64,000 nt of DNA, from NCBI GenBank assembly GCA_015501075.1, contig JADNYJ010000041.1, positions 1 to 64,000 of the forward strand, in the 5' to 3' direction. The DNA comes from Gymnopilus junonius (Eukaryota > Basidiomycota > Agaricomycetes > Agaricales > Galerinaceae). Shown here piece after piece: positions 11,385 to 21,930 of the stretch (positions within the stretch are counted from its first letter, which is position 1; each line of letters begins with the position of its first letter). Position numbers and translations under genes: made by a program. The notes beneath the pieces are model-generated. The model was not told where the DNA came from. It saw only the letters and a program-made list of their open reading frames with translations, and searched no databases.

Positions 11385-12585
11385 AAATGCTCAATGAAAT
11401 TATGTGACTCAGGTATGAGAATGAGCTGCCAAATCAAATCTCAGGAATTATAAGGAACCCTTTGATTAAAAAATATCAAGAATGGAAAGGAGACAACTGC
11501 GATGGGCAAGACTGGCATCCACATCTGAGATGGGACAAATCGGAAAATAGAGTACATACCCCATCACAGAATGTTTTGTGGAACAAACAGGAAAGTTTGT
11601 CAGGGGCCATGACAGTCATCATTTTGACAAGAAAAAGAAATCTAAATGGAAACAAGTCACTGACAATACAGAAAGTGTTCAGAAAACAAAGCACATAAGA
11701 CAATCAAACTCAACTACAGTCAGGCATCTGCAGGGGCTGAAGTGGGATGGCTTAAATTACAGTTGCCCATATGATGCACTGTTTACAGTGATATTCAATA
11801 CCTGGAGACAGCATCCAGATCAATGGAAGTTGTGTCTGTCTTGACATAGCAACTACATGAAAAAGCTGTGTGACAACTTCGAGTTGGTTGAAAATGGTTC
11901 CATAAATCTCGAACAGGCCCACGATGCCATCAGAAAAGATTTGCATGCTGCTGACAGTATTAGTTTCCCTATGGGGGTGGAATATGGCAATAGAAGCACC
12001 CTTGTAACAGCAGTGTTCAGTGAACAAAATCACAGAGAGTGCAATGAGACATGTCCCCAGTGCGGACATCGAGAAAAGGATCCCACAATGTTTTTTGGAA
12101 CATACATGTCCATTATACATATCGAGCACCTCAAAGGTGAGGTCAGTGTGTCCCAAGCAGTAAATCTTGTACTGGACCAAGGGATTTCTAAGAGGTGCAT
12201 GGATTGTAATATTCAAGGAGTTGATTCAATGATGCAAAGAAAAGTGGATGTTGAAAAGGTACCAGAAGTTATAGTGGTAGAGATAAGCCTGAACAGACAG
12301 ACATCACTTAGTTTGGAAATTCAGCTCACAAACAAATCGGGCATAATGGAGAAACTGGGACTAGGCAGCCTGATTTACTCTGGAGGAGGGCATTTTACCT
12401 GCAGATTATTGGATAGGTCAGGGGTGGTATGGTTTCATGATGGCATTGAGACAGGATCAGTCTGTAGGGAAGAGAGACATGTTGATTTATTGTCAGATCT
12501 GAAATGGTTGAAGGCCCAGGGAGAACGAAATTTGCTGTATTGCATATATCAGTCAAATAAGGTATACTACACAGATGCCGATTAA
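11385..12585 (+). pseudogene. USP-like (C19) cysteine protease domain of the Helitron
   Basis: Downstream of the helicase the frames 11578-11844 and 11857-12585 carry a ubiquitin-protease-like fold. The catalytic Cys box reads LKWDGLNYSCPYDALFTVIF (about 11740-11799). A zinc-finger-like pair of Cys motifs follows (CNETCPQCGH and SKRCMDCNIQG). The His box reads YSGGGHFTCRLLDRSGVVWF (about 12376-12435). Mushroom Helitron proteins often end in such a domain. Its job is unknown; it might cleave the polyprotein or remove ubiquitin from host factors. A TGA at 11403-11405 and a stop at 11842-11844 break the frame. The last 242 codons are open. Confidence 0.55.
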
Positions 12586-12670
12586 TTTATCACCATGATT
12601 GCATAACACATTTCGCTTAAGTAATCATTTCTGAAAACCTGATTATATAAGCATAGCAGTCGATGGCTAA

Positions 12671-12696
12671 GTAATCAGGGTTTTGGACCTGATTAC
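12671..12696 (+). other. hairpin, possible Helitron 3' terminator
   Basis: GTAATCAGG (12671-12679) and CCTGATTAC (12688-12696) form a 9-bp stem with an 8-base loop. A diverged version (GTAATCA...TGATTAT) lies just upstream at about 12621-12647, so the structure is duplicated. CTAG, which fits the Helitron 3' consensus CTRR, lies 14-17 bases downstream, but the next base is G rather than the preferred T. Confidence 0.4.
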
Positions 12697-12713
12697 ATAA
12701 ACAAATCAACTAG

Positions 12714-14245
12714 GTCATGTAAATATAGCATGAGCATCTGGGAGGTACAGGGAATACTTCCATCCCATTCTGTACACTGCCTATTTTGGAAAGGTCACCC
12801 ACAATATAATGAAATTCCTTCATCAATCTCAATATTCAGGTTATATGAAAGACAAAACTTGCTTCTGGTGACCTCATTCCATAGGTGTGTCTAATGTAAT
12901 AAACTAGAAGGTTATTTGCTTTTAATGACCCACTGATGTGTCGTTATCAAAGAAATTGATGTGGTACTCAAGCACTCCAGTAAAGTTCTCTAACTCCATT
13001 ATGTAGTTATTAAGTGGAAAATGTTTTGAACTGCAAAGTCGAATTCTCTTAGTGAATCACTGCTATTTACTTCTCAAGATCTTTGATTACTCTCAAGCTC
13101 CCTGACACAATTCTTGAGCTCTCTGACATGTGTTTCTATCATGGCCATTTGCACAGATATATTGTGGATTGCATCTTTGAATTATAAATGTTTTACAGAC
13201 CCAGATAAGAAACAATTTATATCAGAAGTGCGAGTATGATAAATCATTCAATGAGACAGGGTATTGTGTGCCTATGATAATGGACTTACCAATGCCAACC
13301 CCATTCATCACAATATGATTGTACATGGTGTGGTTGTAGGATCCGATATCACTGCCCCTCCCACTGCTACCTCTGTTTCCTGATCCTGTTTGTTGTCAAA
13401 CATTGGAAGAAAATCAAAAAACACTGTATACTCACAAAGGAATCCCAAGAATTGTTGAAAAATGCCTTTGGTCACCCAAAGTCTTCAAATAAAGCACCCT
13501 TGATTTCTATGTAGCATGTCATGACAAATTGTATGAACAACAACAAGGCCCTTACCAAAGTAGTCGGCAACCTGAAAAGGCGACAGCAGCAGGGCGAGTA
13601 GAGAGTAAGTAGATACGGCATAATGAGGTGGAAAGAAATAACAGTGGATGCTGCCGATTAGGAAGTCAACGGGCATCAAATACATATGCAGCCGAGGACG
13701 TGCCTTATTCACAACCTACACCACTTCCTACACTAAACCACAATCATGGCCACAGCAGCCATCTGCTGCTTTACAAGATAACTTTTTTCTGAACACTACC
13801 AATCTGCCTGTCTCTGATAAGCCCTTCTTCTGATGTTTTAGCAAGTCTGCAACACGATGGCAGCATGCTGAAATATGATGCTTTAGACATGTAATAAACT
13901 AGTCAATGGATGTTGTGATGGGAGATGGCTCATTTTTGTTCAAGGTTGAGATCCAGCACAGGTGCAAGATGATGGGGGAAAGGAGAAAGGCATCATAAAT
14001 GGGTTGGCAGGCTCTGACAGGCTCATCGTTATTTTCTCTAAGTGTGTGTTGTTTTATTGTAATCAACATTTACTATAGTATAATTGATACAGAGTAACTA
14101 CATAGCACTCTCCCAATACTCTACCACTGCTTTCATAAAGCAGGAAAAGCATCGTCCTGCCATGCAAAGTGGTGGCCTGCTAAAACAAGTAGCTTGTTTT
14201 GTTCTAAATAAAGAGAGTTCAAACCATGGAAGAAAGGTGAAATAC
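12714..14245. other. gene-free AT-rich stretch
   Basis: About 1.5 kb with only short, unconvincing frames. The minus strand from 13485 to 13850 has open frames downstream of the sirtuin-like fragment and could hold decayed exons of the same gene, but I see no sirtuin motifs in them. Confidence 0.4.
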
Positions 14246-14498
14246 CCTTAGTGAAGTAGCACTCAACAGTTCCTTAATGATGACCCCTTCGAACTTTTTT
14301 GAATGGACACTGTCATTGCCCTGGAATAGAGGGATTCCAGCAGCTACAGAAATGCCAGCCCCTGTATTACAGATTTAAAATATGAAAACCTGACTCAATC
14401 ATATGAGCTAATTGGCTCAGGACATTACCTATCATGATAATGACAGCCTGTGCATTGAGGATGTGATTAATTGCCTCTGTGCTAATTTTCTTCTCCAT
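14246..14498 (-). pseudogene. sirtuin-like (SIR2) N-terminal fragment, two exons
   Basis: Sirtuins are NAD-dependent protein deacylases with the signature GAGxSxxxGIPDFR. On the minus strand an ATG at 14498 opens exon 1 (14429-14498), ending NAQAVIIMI. A 67-bp intron (14362-14428) has a GTAATG donor and ATTACAG acceptor. Exon 2 (14246-14361) gives GAGISVAAGIPLFQGNDSVH and then KELLSATSLR. The nucleotide-binding loop GAGIS and the GIPxF turn are clear, but the usual DFR is LFQ. Downstream I find no NID or HG catalytic motifs, so this looks like a 5' fragment. It lies deep in mobile DNA. Confidence 0.55.
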
Positions 14499-16650
14499 TA
14501 TTGTACTTGGGAATTCTGTCTGAGAAGGTGAACATTAAAATAACCCTTACAGTGGTGATTAAGCCCAAAAATTTTATGTACAATTATTGTGAATGCTTGA
14601 TTTAAGGCTACCAGATGTGCAGAAGGTACAAGGCAATTTTTACTCAGCACAAGTCAGCATGTGAACCATTCAATATCTGGGTGGTGGGGAATAGTGTGTT
14701 GAGGGCAAAGCAACAAACAGCAGACATGTTTGGAAGCCAATCACATGCCACACCAGATCCATTTCCATTCAACTTCTATTTCGCACTCTTTTGTCTCTGA
14801 CAAGGGAGGAGAAAGAGATTTTAAGTTAGAAACTGAGGAGATTTGCTTGAGGATCGACATTGAGGTCATTTAGATCAATTTGAAAGTTGAAACTTGGTCC
14901 ATAGGGTTGTTTGCCATTGGAATTGAAGTCTGCAATTTTCTTGAGTTTGAATCAAGGTGAGAGAGGGAGAATACCAATCATATTTCATTGCACAGTTAAC
15001 TATGTCTTCAAGGTGAGTCCATTGTTGCATGCTATTGTTATATCATGTGTCAATGTGACTCTCCCATATGTGTCAATCATGATCCACATCCAACTATTTC
15101 TTCACTACTTACTCTCTACCTACCACTTGGCTCTCAGAGCTGTGGAGTCCTCCTTTTCACTTGTTCTATATTAATTTTAATTTTAAAAGTCCTCTGCTAA
15201 TACCCTTCTTTTTCATATGGGAATCACCCAAGAAGATTCACAGAAAGAGAATGCATCAAGTTGATTTTTACAAGTGTGTATACAACCCTTCATGAATGAT
15301 GGACTCACTGTCAGATAGATTCCATCATTGATCACAATATAATTTCATTGTATACCCTCTTACTATGCCTTTCTGACCCAACCACCCTGTTTTTCCACAA
15401 GAGATTTTCAGACACAACCAACTGGGCAGTCGTTAATCCTGAGTGCTAGTGTCCCATTCTATGGCTCACATGGCTAGACCCTACTTATTCAACCAGCTTG
15501 TTCTTGATTCTGATGAGATGCTCCAAGGTGTCCTCTCCAGTCCATCCAACATCCCATATTGGGTTTGACATCTGTTAATCAAATCGCCCAACTTGGATGC
15601 ATCAACCATATCCAAATTTCAAAAATCCATAAATTATTGGTATCCTACCCCATGCATGCCCCCTACCCCAAAGTGTCTTGACTTTATGAAGATGGCTCTG
15701 TTGTTAGCCTTTGTCATCTGTACAAGGTCAATCAAGTCCCTTTGGATTCCATTCATCATATCCTGACAATGTCCCTTGTCAACACATTCTTTATCAATAG
15801 ACAGGAGGGGGCTGTTGTTTGGAAAACTTTGGATGCTGGCTCTAGGATGATGTCGCATCTTCTGGGTATTTCTTTCCAGCAGCTAATGCATATTTCTATG
15901 CATTTTGAGCCTAGTGAGATTGCCTTTTGGGATATTCATCCTGTTTTAATTTCAGCACCAAAACTTGAATTATTCACTGTCATTTACAAGAGTGAGTTTA
16001 TATTCTACTTTTTGATCACCCATGTTCATTCTCTGGTTATAACAGCAACACAATTAACTATTGTTACCCTATGCATTATGTTTGCCTTATGGAAGCAGTG
16101 CCCAGGCTGCCAAGTCCACCCCACCCAGCTTTCTTTTCATTGGCTGCATATCCAGCAGGTGATATTCATCCTCATCAGAGGCATTGGATACACAATGGGC
16201 ATTCAAGGCAATAAAAGTTTAGGTGACTTGAAGGAATTGATACTCGTGACCACCAGTGGACCTCTGGGTATTGCTGCTCACACAAATATGGCCTGAGAAC
16301 TTGGCCTCGATGGCATCTGCCACACCCTCAGGATCAAAAATGTGGTTGATGATAAAGTTCTCAGGTTTGATAGATGTTATGTAGATTTAGGTTTTTTGAC
16401 CTTGTGAAATTTTTTTTTGTCAAAAATGCTTACACTTCTTGATGATATACCCTTATGATTAGTTTACCTTGAATTTTTGACATAGGCACTATGATACCTA
16501 GTACAAATTTTTGTCATTGGTGATTTTCCTAGTTTACATAGTCTAACAATGTATATACACACATACTCTTTATATAAATTACAAGTCATTGTCTGAGTGT
16601 TGACACATCTATCACATGTCAATGCAATAGTCATGTCACCACCACCATTG
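14499..16650. other. gene-free stretch with unsupported frames
   Basis: About 2.15 kb with no recognisable gene. The longest plus-strand frame (15742-16296, 184 codons) matches nothing I know and has neither a convincing start context nor splice structure. The region may be old transposon debris. Confidence 0.4.
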
Positions 16651-16658
16651 CCTGCAAG

Positions 16659-17771
16659 TAGTGATCATCACAGGTCACCCCTGGGTCATTCAAGGCCTAC
16701 CCAGACCCATACCCAAGAAAAACCCTACCCAGCTGCAAGGGTACAGGTTTTCGACAGGTATGGGTCTGAGTTAGCATGGGTCCCATGGGTGTGAGAACCT
16801 GCAGGGGTCAGCGAGATGGGTAGTGGCAAATGAGAGGCTGTAACAGCCTCTCAAGTACTGGTGACAGGCAAAACTGCCTCACAAATGCACTGCACATGTC
16901 AAATGATGTTGCAGTGAATATCTGCAAGGGGATTAAACCATCCCCATTCTGCTGGTGACATGAGAGAGGGTGGAAAGAGCACCTCCATCTCACGTTTGCA
17001 AGTGAGGGAGGTGGCAGAGCAGAGAATAAGGGTGAGGAGCAGTGACTGGAAGTCCTACATAGGTCATTAATGCAGAAAAATAAGAAAAAGATGTCAGAAT
17101 GAGCTCGCAAAAGAATTGCAAGCCCATTCTGTACTCACCTAGATGGCTGGTGCTGCCACTGTTGCTGCTGGTGCAGGTGCTGCGACTGTCATTGCTGGCA
17201 CTGGTGTTGGTACTGCTGGTGCTGACTCATTGTTATTTGCCCTGTTGCTGCAGATGTCAATGCTGGTGTGCTGGTGCTACTGTGTGGGGGTTGCTGGCAC
17301 TGTCATAGCTGCTAACCATTGTTGTGGTAGTCACCATTGTTGCCATATCCACCACTGTCATTGTAGCTGCTATTGTAGTTGTAGTCGCCATTGTTGTCAT
17401 AGTCATGAACATCATTAAAATCTGCTATGAGCAAAGTTAGCACAATTTCATACCAAGCATGATTGCAACACACCTTGTGGCCTCCACACCATGGGTCCCC
17501 CTTAAAATCCTCCTAACCACCCTTCCATTGTTCTCCATCATGTTCTTGCTGTACATGTCTAGTAGAGCTTGGTGGAGGTGAGACAACAGCAATCAATGTG
17601 ATAACAATGTTGAATCCACGTCTGAGGCAGAGTTTAAAAATTTGGCATGACCCGCTATGACCTGTGTTCTGGGTAGGGGTTTGACAAGGGTCATGAGAAC
17701 ACTACCCAACCCGTACCTAGCATACCCTTACCCGACAGCCCAGTGGTTTCTCATACCCTTGGTGATCACTA
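16659..17771. mobile_element. non-autonomous hAT-like element, 1113 bp
   Basis: The ends are inverted repeats. The left end is TAGTGATCATCACAGGT (16659-16675) and the right end, read on the minus strand, is TAGTGATCACCAAGGGT (17771-17755). An exact 8-bp direct repeat, CCTGCAAG, flanks them at 16651-16658 and 17772-17779. An 8-bp duplication with TAG-starting termini is the hAT pattern. Subterminal zones (16680-16805 and 17640-17760) are rich in GGGTA/TACCC motifs, a common layout for hAT transposase binding. No transposase is encoded. The middle has trinucleotide-like GYT/RAC-rich DNA at 17140-17420. Confidence 0.75.
17140..17420. repeat. low-complexity trinucleotide-like DNA
   Basis: Irregular runs of TGCTGGTGC and TTGTWGT-type triplets lie in the core of the hAT-like element. 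Both strands are open by composition alone (Ala/Cys/His-rich on plus, Asn/Gly/Tyr-rich on minus). I do not read this as a gene. Confidence 0.6.
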
Positions 17772-17779
17772 CCTGCAAG

Positions 17780-18300
17780 TGCAAAATTGAGGTGTTTGGT
17801 TTGGGCTTGGACTATAACTCCTACCCTGGCTATTTCCTCAATGGAATGACTTGAGGAGGATGATACCAGGGCTTCTACACCCTCTCACACTGCTGATCAG
17901 CCTGCCTCATATGTTAAATACTGATGATCAAGGTATGTTGCATCTCATCCCATAAGTTTTGCTTATTTCTGTCTTATTTTCTTCTTTAATACTAACCACC
18001 TACCTACTTCAGCCCACTTACCTCATCAGGGCATCCTTGCCCACTTCCTCATCCACCTTCTCCACCTTGGAGGTGGAGGTGTTATTTTTCTCAATTCTCA
18101 GACCTGGAGGCAGCATGAATGCAGAGATCACCACCCACTTGCACAAGAGCAAGCTGGTGGTAGGTCATTCTCTCAATACCAAGGTTGGATGTAACTCACC
18201 CTCCCTCTCCACCTCTTCAATGAGCTGCAGCTCTCATCTGAAGATCCCTCTCATGTAGAAGAAAAACATAGTTTTCATAGATACACCCAAATGTAATGAG
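17780..18300. other. spacer between two mobile elements
   Basis: About 520 bp with no recognisable gene. It contains the old target sequence shared by neither element. Confidence 0.4.
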
Positions 18301-18305
18301 GAGTT

Positions 18306-18490
18306 TGTTGAAATAGATGATGCAGGTGATGAGGACGATGTCGAGAGGACACAAAATGAAGGTATATTCATGTTTGGCCTGGGGAGCTCATAGGCAAACA
18401 GATGAGAGGCATGATGACAGGCTACATGGTTTGTATACAGCGAGATTATGTAACATTACTAAAAGCGGAATGGCTTGCATTATTCCAACA
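18306..18490 (-). repeat. LTR (3' LTR of the minus-strand element)
   Basis: 185 bp, TGTTG...CAACA. It differs from the other LTR at 12 sites, all transitions; 11 of these fit loss of CpG in one or both copies. Confidence 0.85.
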
Positions 18491-18575
18491 CTCCTCTGCA
18501 AGCTATGAAGTGTCAACCAAAAATATGGCACATGAAAGTAGGGATAAAGGAAGGAATATTAAAAGAGAGTAATTA

Positions 18576-19465
18576 TCAAACACCATCTTCTTCACCAACA
18601 GCAGTGAGAGCAATGTCTTCATCTTCAGCGACATTGGCAATAGCATCAGAATCACGAGTGGGACAGACTGCACAAACATGACCAACTCCTCCGCATTTAT
18701 GGCAAATGACCTGGGACATATCCTTCAAGGTGGTGGTGGTGAATTTTGATGGTTTAGCCTTCCATCGAGGGACTCCTCCGGAAGATGTGATGGCCATAGC
18801 TTCTTCATTTGGGGAAGACATCGAAGGGGAACTGAGATTGTGGAGATGGCCTTCTTCATTCAAAAGGCAAGTGACGATGATCTCAAAGGTGAGGTCAGAG
18901 AGGGGAAAACCAGTAATGCTGACAATAACAGGCTGATAGGCAGATGGGAGACCATTCAACAGAACATGGATGCGGTCGAGATCAGAGATGACGGGGACTG
19001 TGGAAGTGGTAGAAAGAGCAGTGGAAGCGGAAGATAAACTTTGCTGTTCAGCCTTGTGGCATTCCTCCAAGCGATAGGCAGCATGACAAATCTTGGCAAC
19101 GAAGGCAGTGATGGTTGAATCAGGGGCATGGTCATCTTGAGGAAATCCATACGCATTGTGAGCAAGACACCTAAACCACAAGCGCGATGAATTTGGGCAA
19201 GGTTCTCCCAAATGATGGCAGGGTCCTCCTCATTTCGGACATGTGGAAGCTGGGAAGGTTCAAGAGCTAAAATTATATGTGAGTGGGTGAGGCATTGCTT
19301 CTTTGCGAAGGCTTGGAATTTTGCAGAGCTCGGCCCAGATGTAGGGGCCGGGATTCGGCTGTCAACAACTCCAAAAAGCTCCTTTGACTCCAAAAAAGCC
19401 TCCATCTGAATCTTCCAGTCATCATAGTTGGTTTCATTAAGTTTATTGAAGGGTAATGGGGCCAT
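18576..19465 (-). pseudogene. Copia-type gag with CCHC zinc knuckle, frameshifted
   Basis: Gag is the structural protein that packages element RNA. The minus strand opens with an ATG at 19465 and shows FNKLNETNYDDWKIQMEAFL, typical of the gag polypeptide of LTR copia-type. It continues through ALEPSQLPHVRNEED. A frame change near 19120-19210 is needed to reach LLNGLPSAYQPVIVSITGFP. The C-terminal knuckle is CHKCGGVGHVCAVC (C-x2-C-x4-H-x4-C). The stop is at 18576-18578. The shift means this copy cannot make a full gag. Confidence 0.75.
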
Positions 19466-19705
19466 GATCAGCGGGATCAGATAAGAGATGGCAAGTGATA
19501 AGAGGGTATTCCAGTGTGCCGCAGCAGTGACCGTGAGCTCGCAGGCTGTTCCAGTGTATGCTGTGCATAGTGACCATGAAAATTCTGGTGTGTCGATGAG
19601 ACAGAGGCCATGAGGATTCCAGTGTGCTTCCAAGCAGTGACCATGAGTGGTTGCCGTTTATGTGCGGCAACAGACACGGTGATCCAGTGACAGGAGATCC
19701 ATTTG

Positions 19706-19890
19706 TGTTGAAATAGATGATGCAGGTGATGAGGACAATGTCGAGAGGACACAAAATGAAGGTATATTTGCATTTGGCCTGGGGAGCTCATAGGCAAACG
19801 GATAAGAGGCACGATGACAGGCTACATGGTTCATATACAGCGAGATTACATAACATTACTAAAAGCGGAATGGCTTGCATTATTCCAACA
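19706..19890 (-). repeat. LTR (5' LTR of the minus-strand element)
   Basis: 185 bp, TGTTG...CAACA, followed by the right-hand target duplication GAGTT. A primer-binding site would lie just inside at about 19690-19705; I could not assign a tRNA. Confidence 0.85.
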
Positions 19891-19895
19891 GAGTT

Positions 19896-20481
19896 TATGA
19901 TTCAATTAATAAATTTATTATCTATGAACTGTGAGGCTTCTAGAGCCTCATATGTTTGAGTACTCGTGCAGTTGTGCTATATGTGTATGAACCAGCCTCT
20001 GAGGGGAAAGAATTAAATTTGTAAAAAATCTGAGCAAGACATAAAAATGTGGGAGGCTGGCAGATGTCAAGAAGCAGCTGAGTGTTGAGAAGATGTCAAG
20101 GGGAGTGGAAGAATATGGATATGCAGCATTCATCAATTGCCAGATGAGTTTAACAGCTATTTGGACAAGATGCAGACCATAGGTGTCAGAGGCAGAAATG
20201 AAAGTGGCCCTTACTTTGATTAGCTGGATATCAATTGTGTATTAGACAAGCTCTAATGGACAACATGACAAGGTAGGGCAGAAGTATGGAAGGGCTTATA
20301 GGAAAAGTAAGAGGATCTAAGAGCAAGGGGCATTTGCAACTATATACAAGTAGAAAGATTAGGAAAATCTATATATGTAATTAGAAGGCCAACAGGGGGT
20401 ATACAAGATTATATAGAAGTAGAAAGAATACCAAGATCTATATACACATTTAAGGAGGCTAGGAAGATGCAAAAAATGAGC
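19896..20481. other. gene-free spacer
   Basis: About 590 bp with no gene seen. Short similar runs such as TATATACAAGTAGAAAG near 20341 and ATATAGAAGTAGAAAG near 20411 suggest an imperfect local repeat with a period of about 70 bp. Confidence 0.35.
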
Positions 20482-21930
20482 TTAAAGTATGTACAGAGAC
20501 AGTTTGTCCACAAGAGGGAAGGATGGGCAGGCAGTGGTAGCTGTACATCCCTCTTTAGTAGAAGGTGTCTTGATCACTCTTGGGGATTTTGAGTTAGACA
20601 TCTTGACATTCTTTCTCCTGAAAACAAGACAGGTTTGATTTAGAGGCCAGTATGGACTTGAGATGAAAAAGATGCTTATGTCTTCCTCAGGCAAGAGTGC
20701 TTGTTCAACCTTGGCTTCCTCTTCAAGCTCTCTTCTAACCTTGGTGAGGGGAAGAGCCTTTTCCTTCACCTCTTGCACCCAATGATGGATCTCCTTGCCT
20801 GAGCCAAACTCATGTCCTTCCATTTTTTCTGCTAAACACTCCCAGCAAGCAAGATTTGATATATGAAGGTCATCAAGTGCCCTCAGTGCCTCCTGGTGAC
20901 CCAACTGACAAACAGGAACCTTGCCAATGAAATTGCATTATTGTATCTTGTCAAACACCTCTTGCACTGAGCCTTCTGAAGCCACCATCTTGTCTCCTCC
21001 CAAACACTCAAGTGAAATGGAGATGGTGAGCTTGGAGGTCTTGAAGCCATCCACTGAGACATAATATGAACTCATGTGGGCAGCCATCCAAGAGAAAGTT
21101 ATCACTGCATGCAGCATCATGGGAGGGAGGGACCAAGCCACTTGCTTTATATCTACCAGAAGAACTTCAAGTCCCTCTAGCCTGCTGATTGCAATTTTGA
21201 TGGGGAGGCTGCTACTATGCATCTTTAGCCAAAAGGCATATACCCATAGGTTGTTCTTCATCAGAGGCCAAGCTAGCCAGAGCTTTTTTCTGGCCATGTG
21301 GAATTGATATAAAGACATCGCCTACTCATCGAGATGGCAGAAGGTGATGGCAGAGAGTGGAACAATAACCCCAAACCAGGTTGTATAGCAGCCCTCCTCC
21401 ATTGAGAAGTGGAAGTTGGTGGGAAGGTCAGGATCCAGAGAGCCAGGATGGCCAGGTTTGCAATGCTGAATGACATTTGGAATTAGGAGGTTGAGGATGG
21501 ATAAAAAGTGATTGCCCTCCTGCCAGTGGTGTTTGGACATCTGTTCCAAAAACACTGAGACCTTTTTGCCCTCTACTTCCCAGTCTTCCTCTTTGGTGAA
21601 GTGGTTGACTCCTTGCCAGCCTTCAGAGGACTTCAGCTCCAGCATGAATGCCTTCATAGTGGACATCTTCTCAGTGATGGCCTCTCCAAAACCCACAAAG
21701 ATGGTGGAGTCAGGCCAAGGAGTAGGTGAGAGAGGGAGTTGATAGTTCAGCAAAAGCTGAAGGGCAGCAGTTCCTCTTTTTTGATTAGGCTTGACATAGG
21801 AGATAGGCATAGACTGGAACTCCTCAAGAGGACTGGTGATCCATTGATTCTGGGCAAGCAGAACTGAGTAGCAGAGCATCAGCAAAAGGGGCAGAGAGAA
21901 TAAAGAGAGGGATTCATACCATTTTGACAC
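20482..21930 (-). pseudogene. unknown ORF of 483 codons with two in-frame stops
   Basis: One minus-strand frame stays open from 21930 to 20482 except for a TAG at 21319-21321 and a TAA at 20935-20937. The stretches before, between and after the stops are in phase and protein-like. I do not recognise the family. Visible features are a hydrophobic segment near the start (LFSLPLLLMLCYSVLLAQ), a motif-like run GCYTTWFGVIVPLSAITFCH before the first stop, and a charged helical C-terminal third (VKEKALPLTKVRRELEEEAK). The first codon is not ATG, so the true 5' end is missing or lies in another exon. It is probably a dead gene amplified with the repeats. Confidence 0.5.

Larger units (their letters stand above)
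3978..12713 (+). mobile_element. decayed autonomous Helitron, carrying a nested transposon
   Basis: The order of domains is that of fungal Helitrons: a DUF6570-like zinc region, an HUH Rep nuclease, a Pif1-family helicase and a terminal USP-like protease domain, all on the plus strand. The coding parts are broken by many stops and frame changes (for example at about 4574, 4970, 5345, 5934, 6483 and 10400). A second transposon sits inside the helicase at 8514-10081. The 3' end may be marked by a hairpin at 12671-12696 followed by CTAG at 12710-12713. The 17-base gap after the hairpin is longer than the usual 10-12. The 5' end was not found and could lie as far left as 2465. The element cannot be active as it stands. 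Confidence 0.65.
18306..19890 (-). mobile_element. gag-only Copia-type LTR retrotransposon, 1585 bp
   Basis: Two 185-bp direct repeats (18306-18490 and 19706-19890) start TGTTG and end CAACA. An exact 5-bp target duplication, GAGTT, flanks them at 18301-18305 and 19891-19895. The coding strand is minus, and a purine run (GCAGAGGAG, read on minus) abuts the left LTR where a polypurine tract is expected. The 1.2-kb interior encodes only a gag; there is no protease, integrase or reverse transcriptase. It is therefore a non-autonomous element that would need enzymes from a complete relative. Confidence 0.85.

Noticed and set aside
15742..16296. 184-codon plus-strand frame
   Set aside because: No recognisable motif, unlikely start context, and no splice partners; in AT-rich repeat DNA such a frame can occur by chance.
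17099..17418. Ala/Cys/His-rich frames on the plus strand
   Set aside because: They follow from trinucleotide-like repetition inside the hAT-like element and are open in several frames at once.
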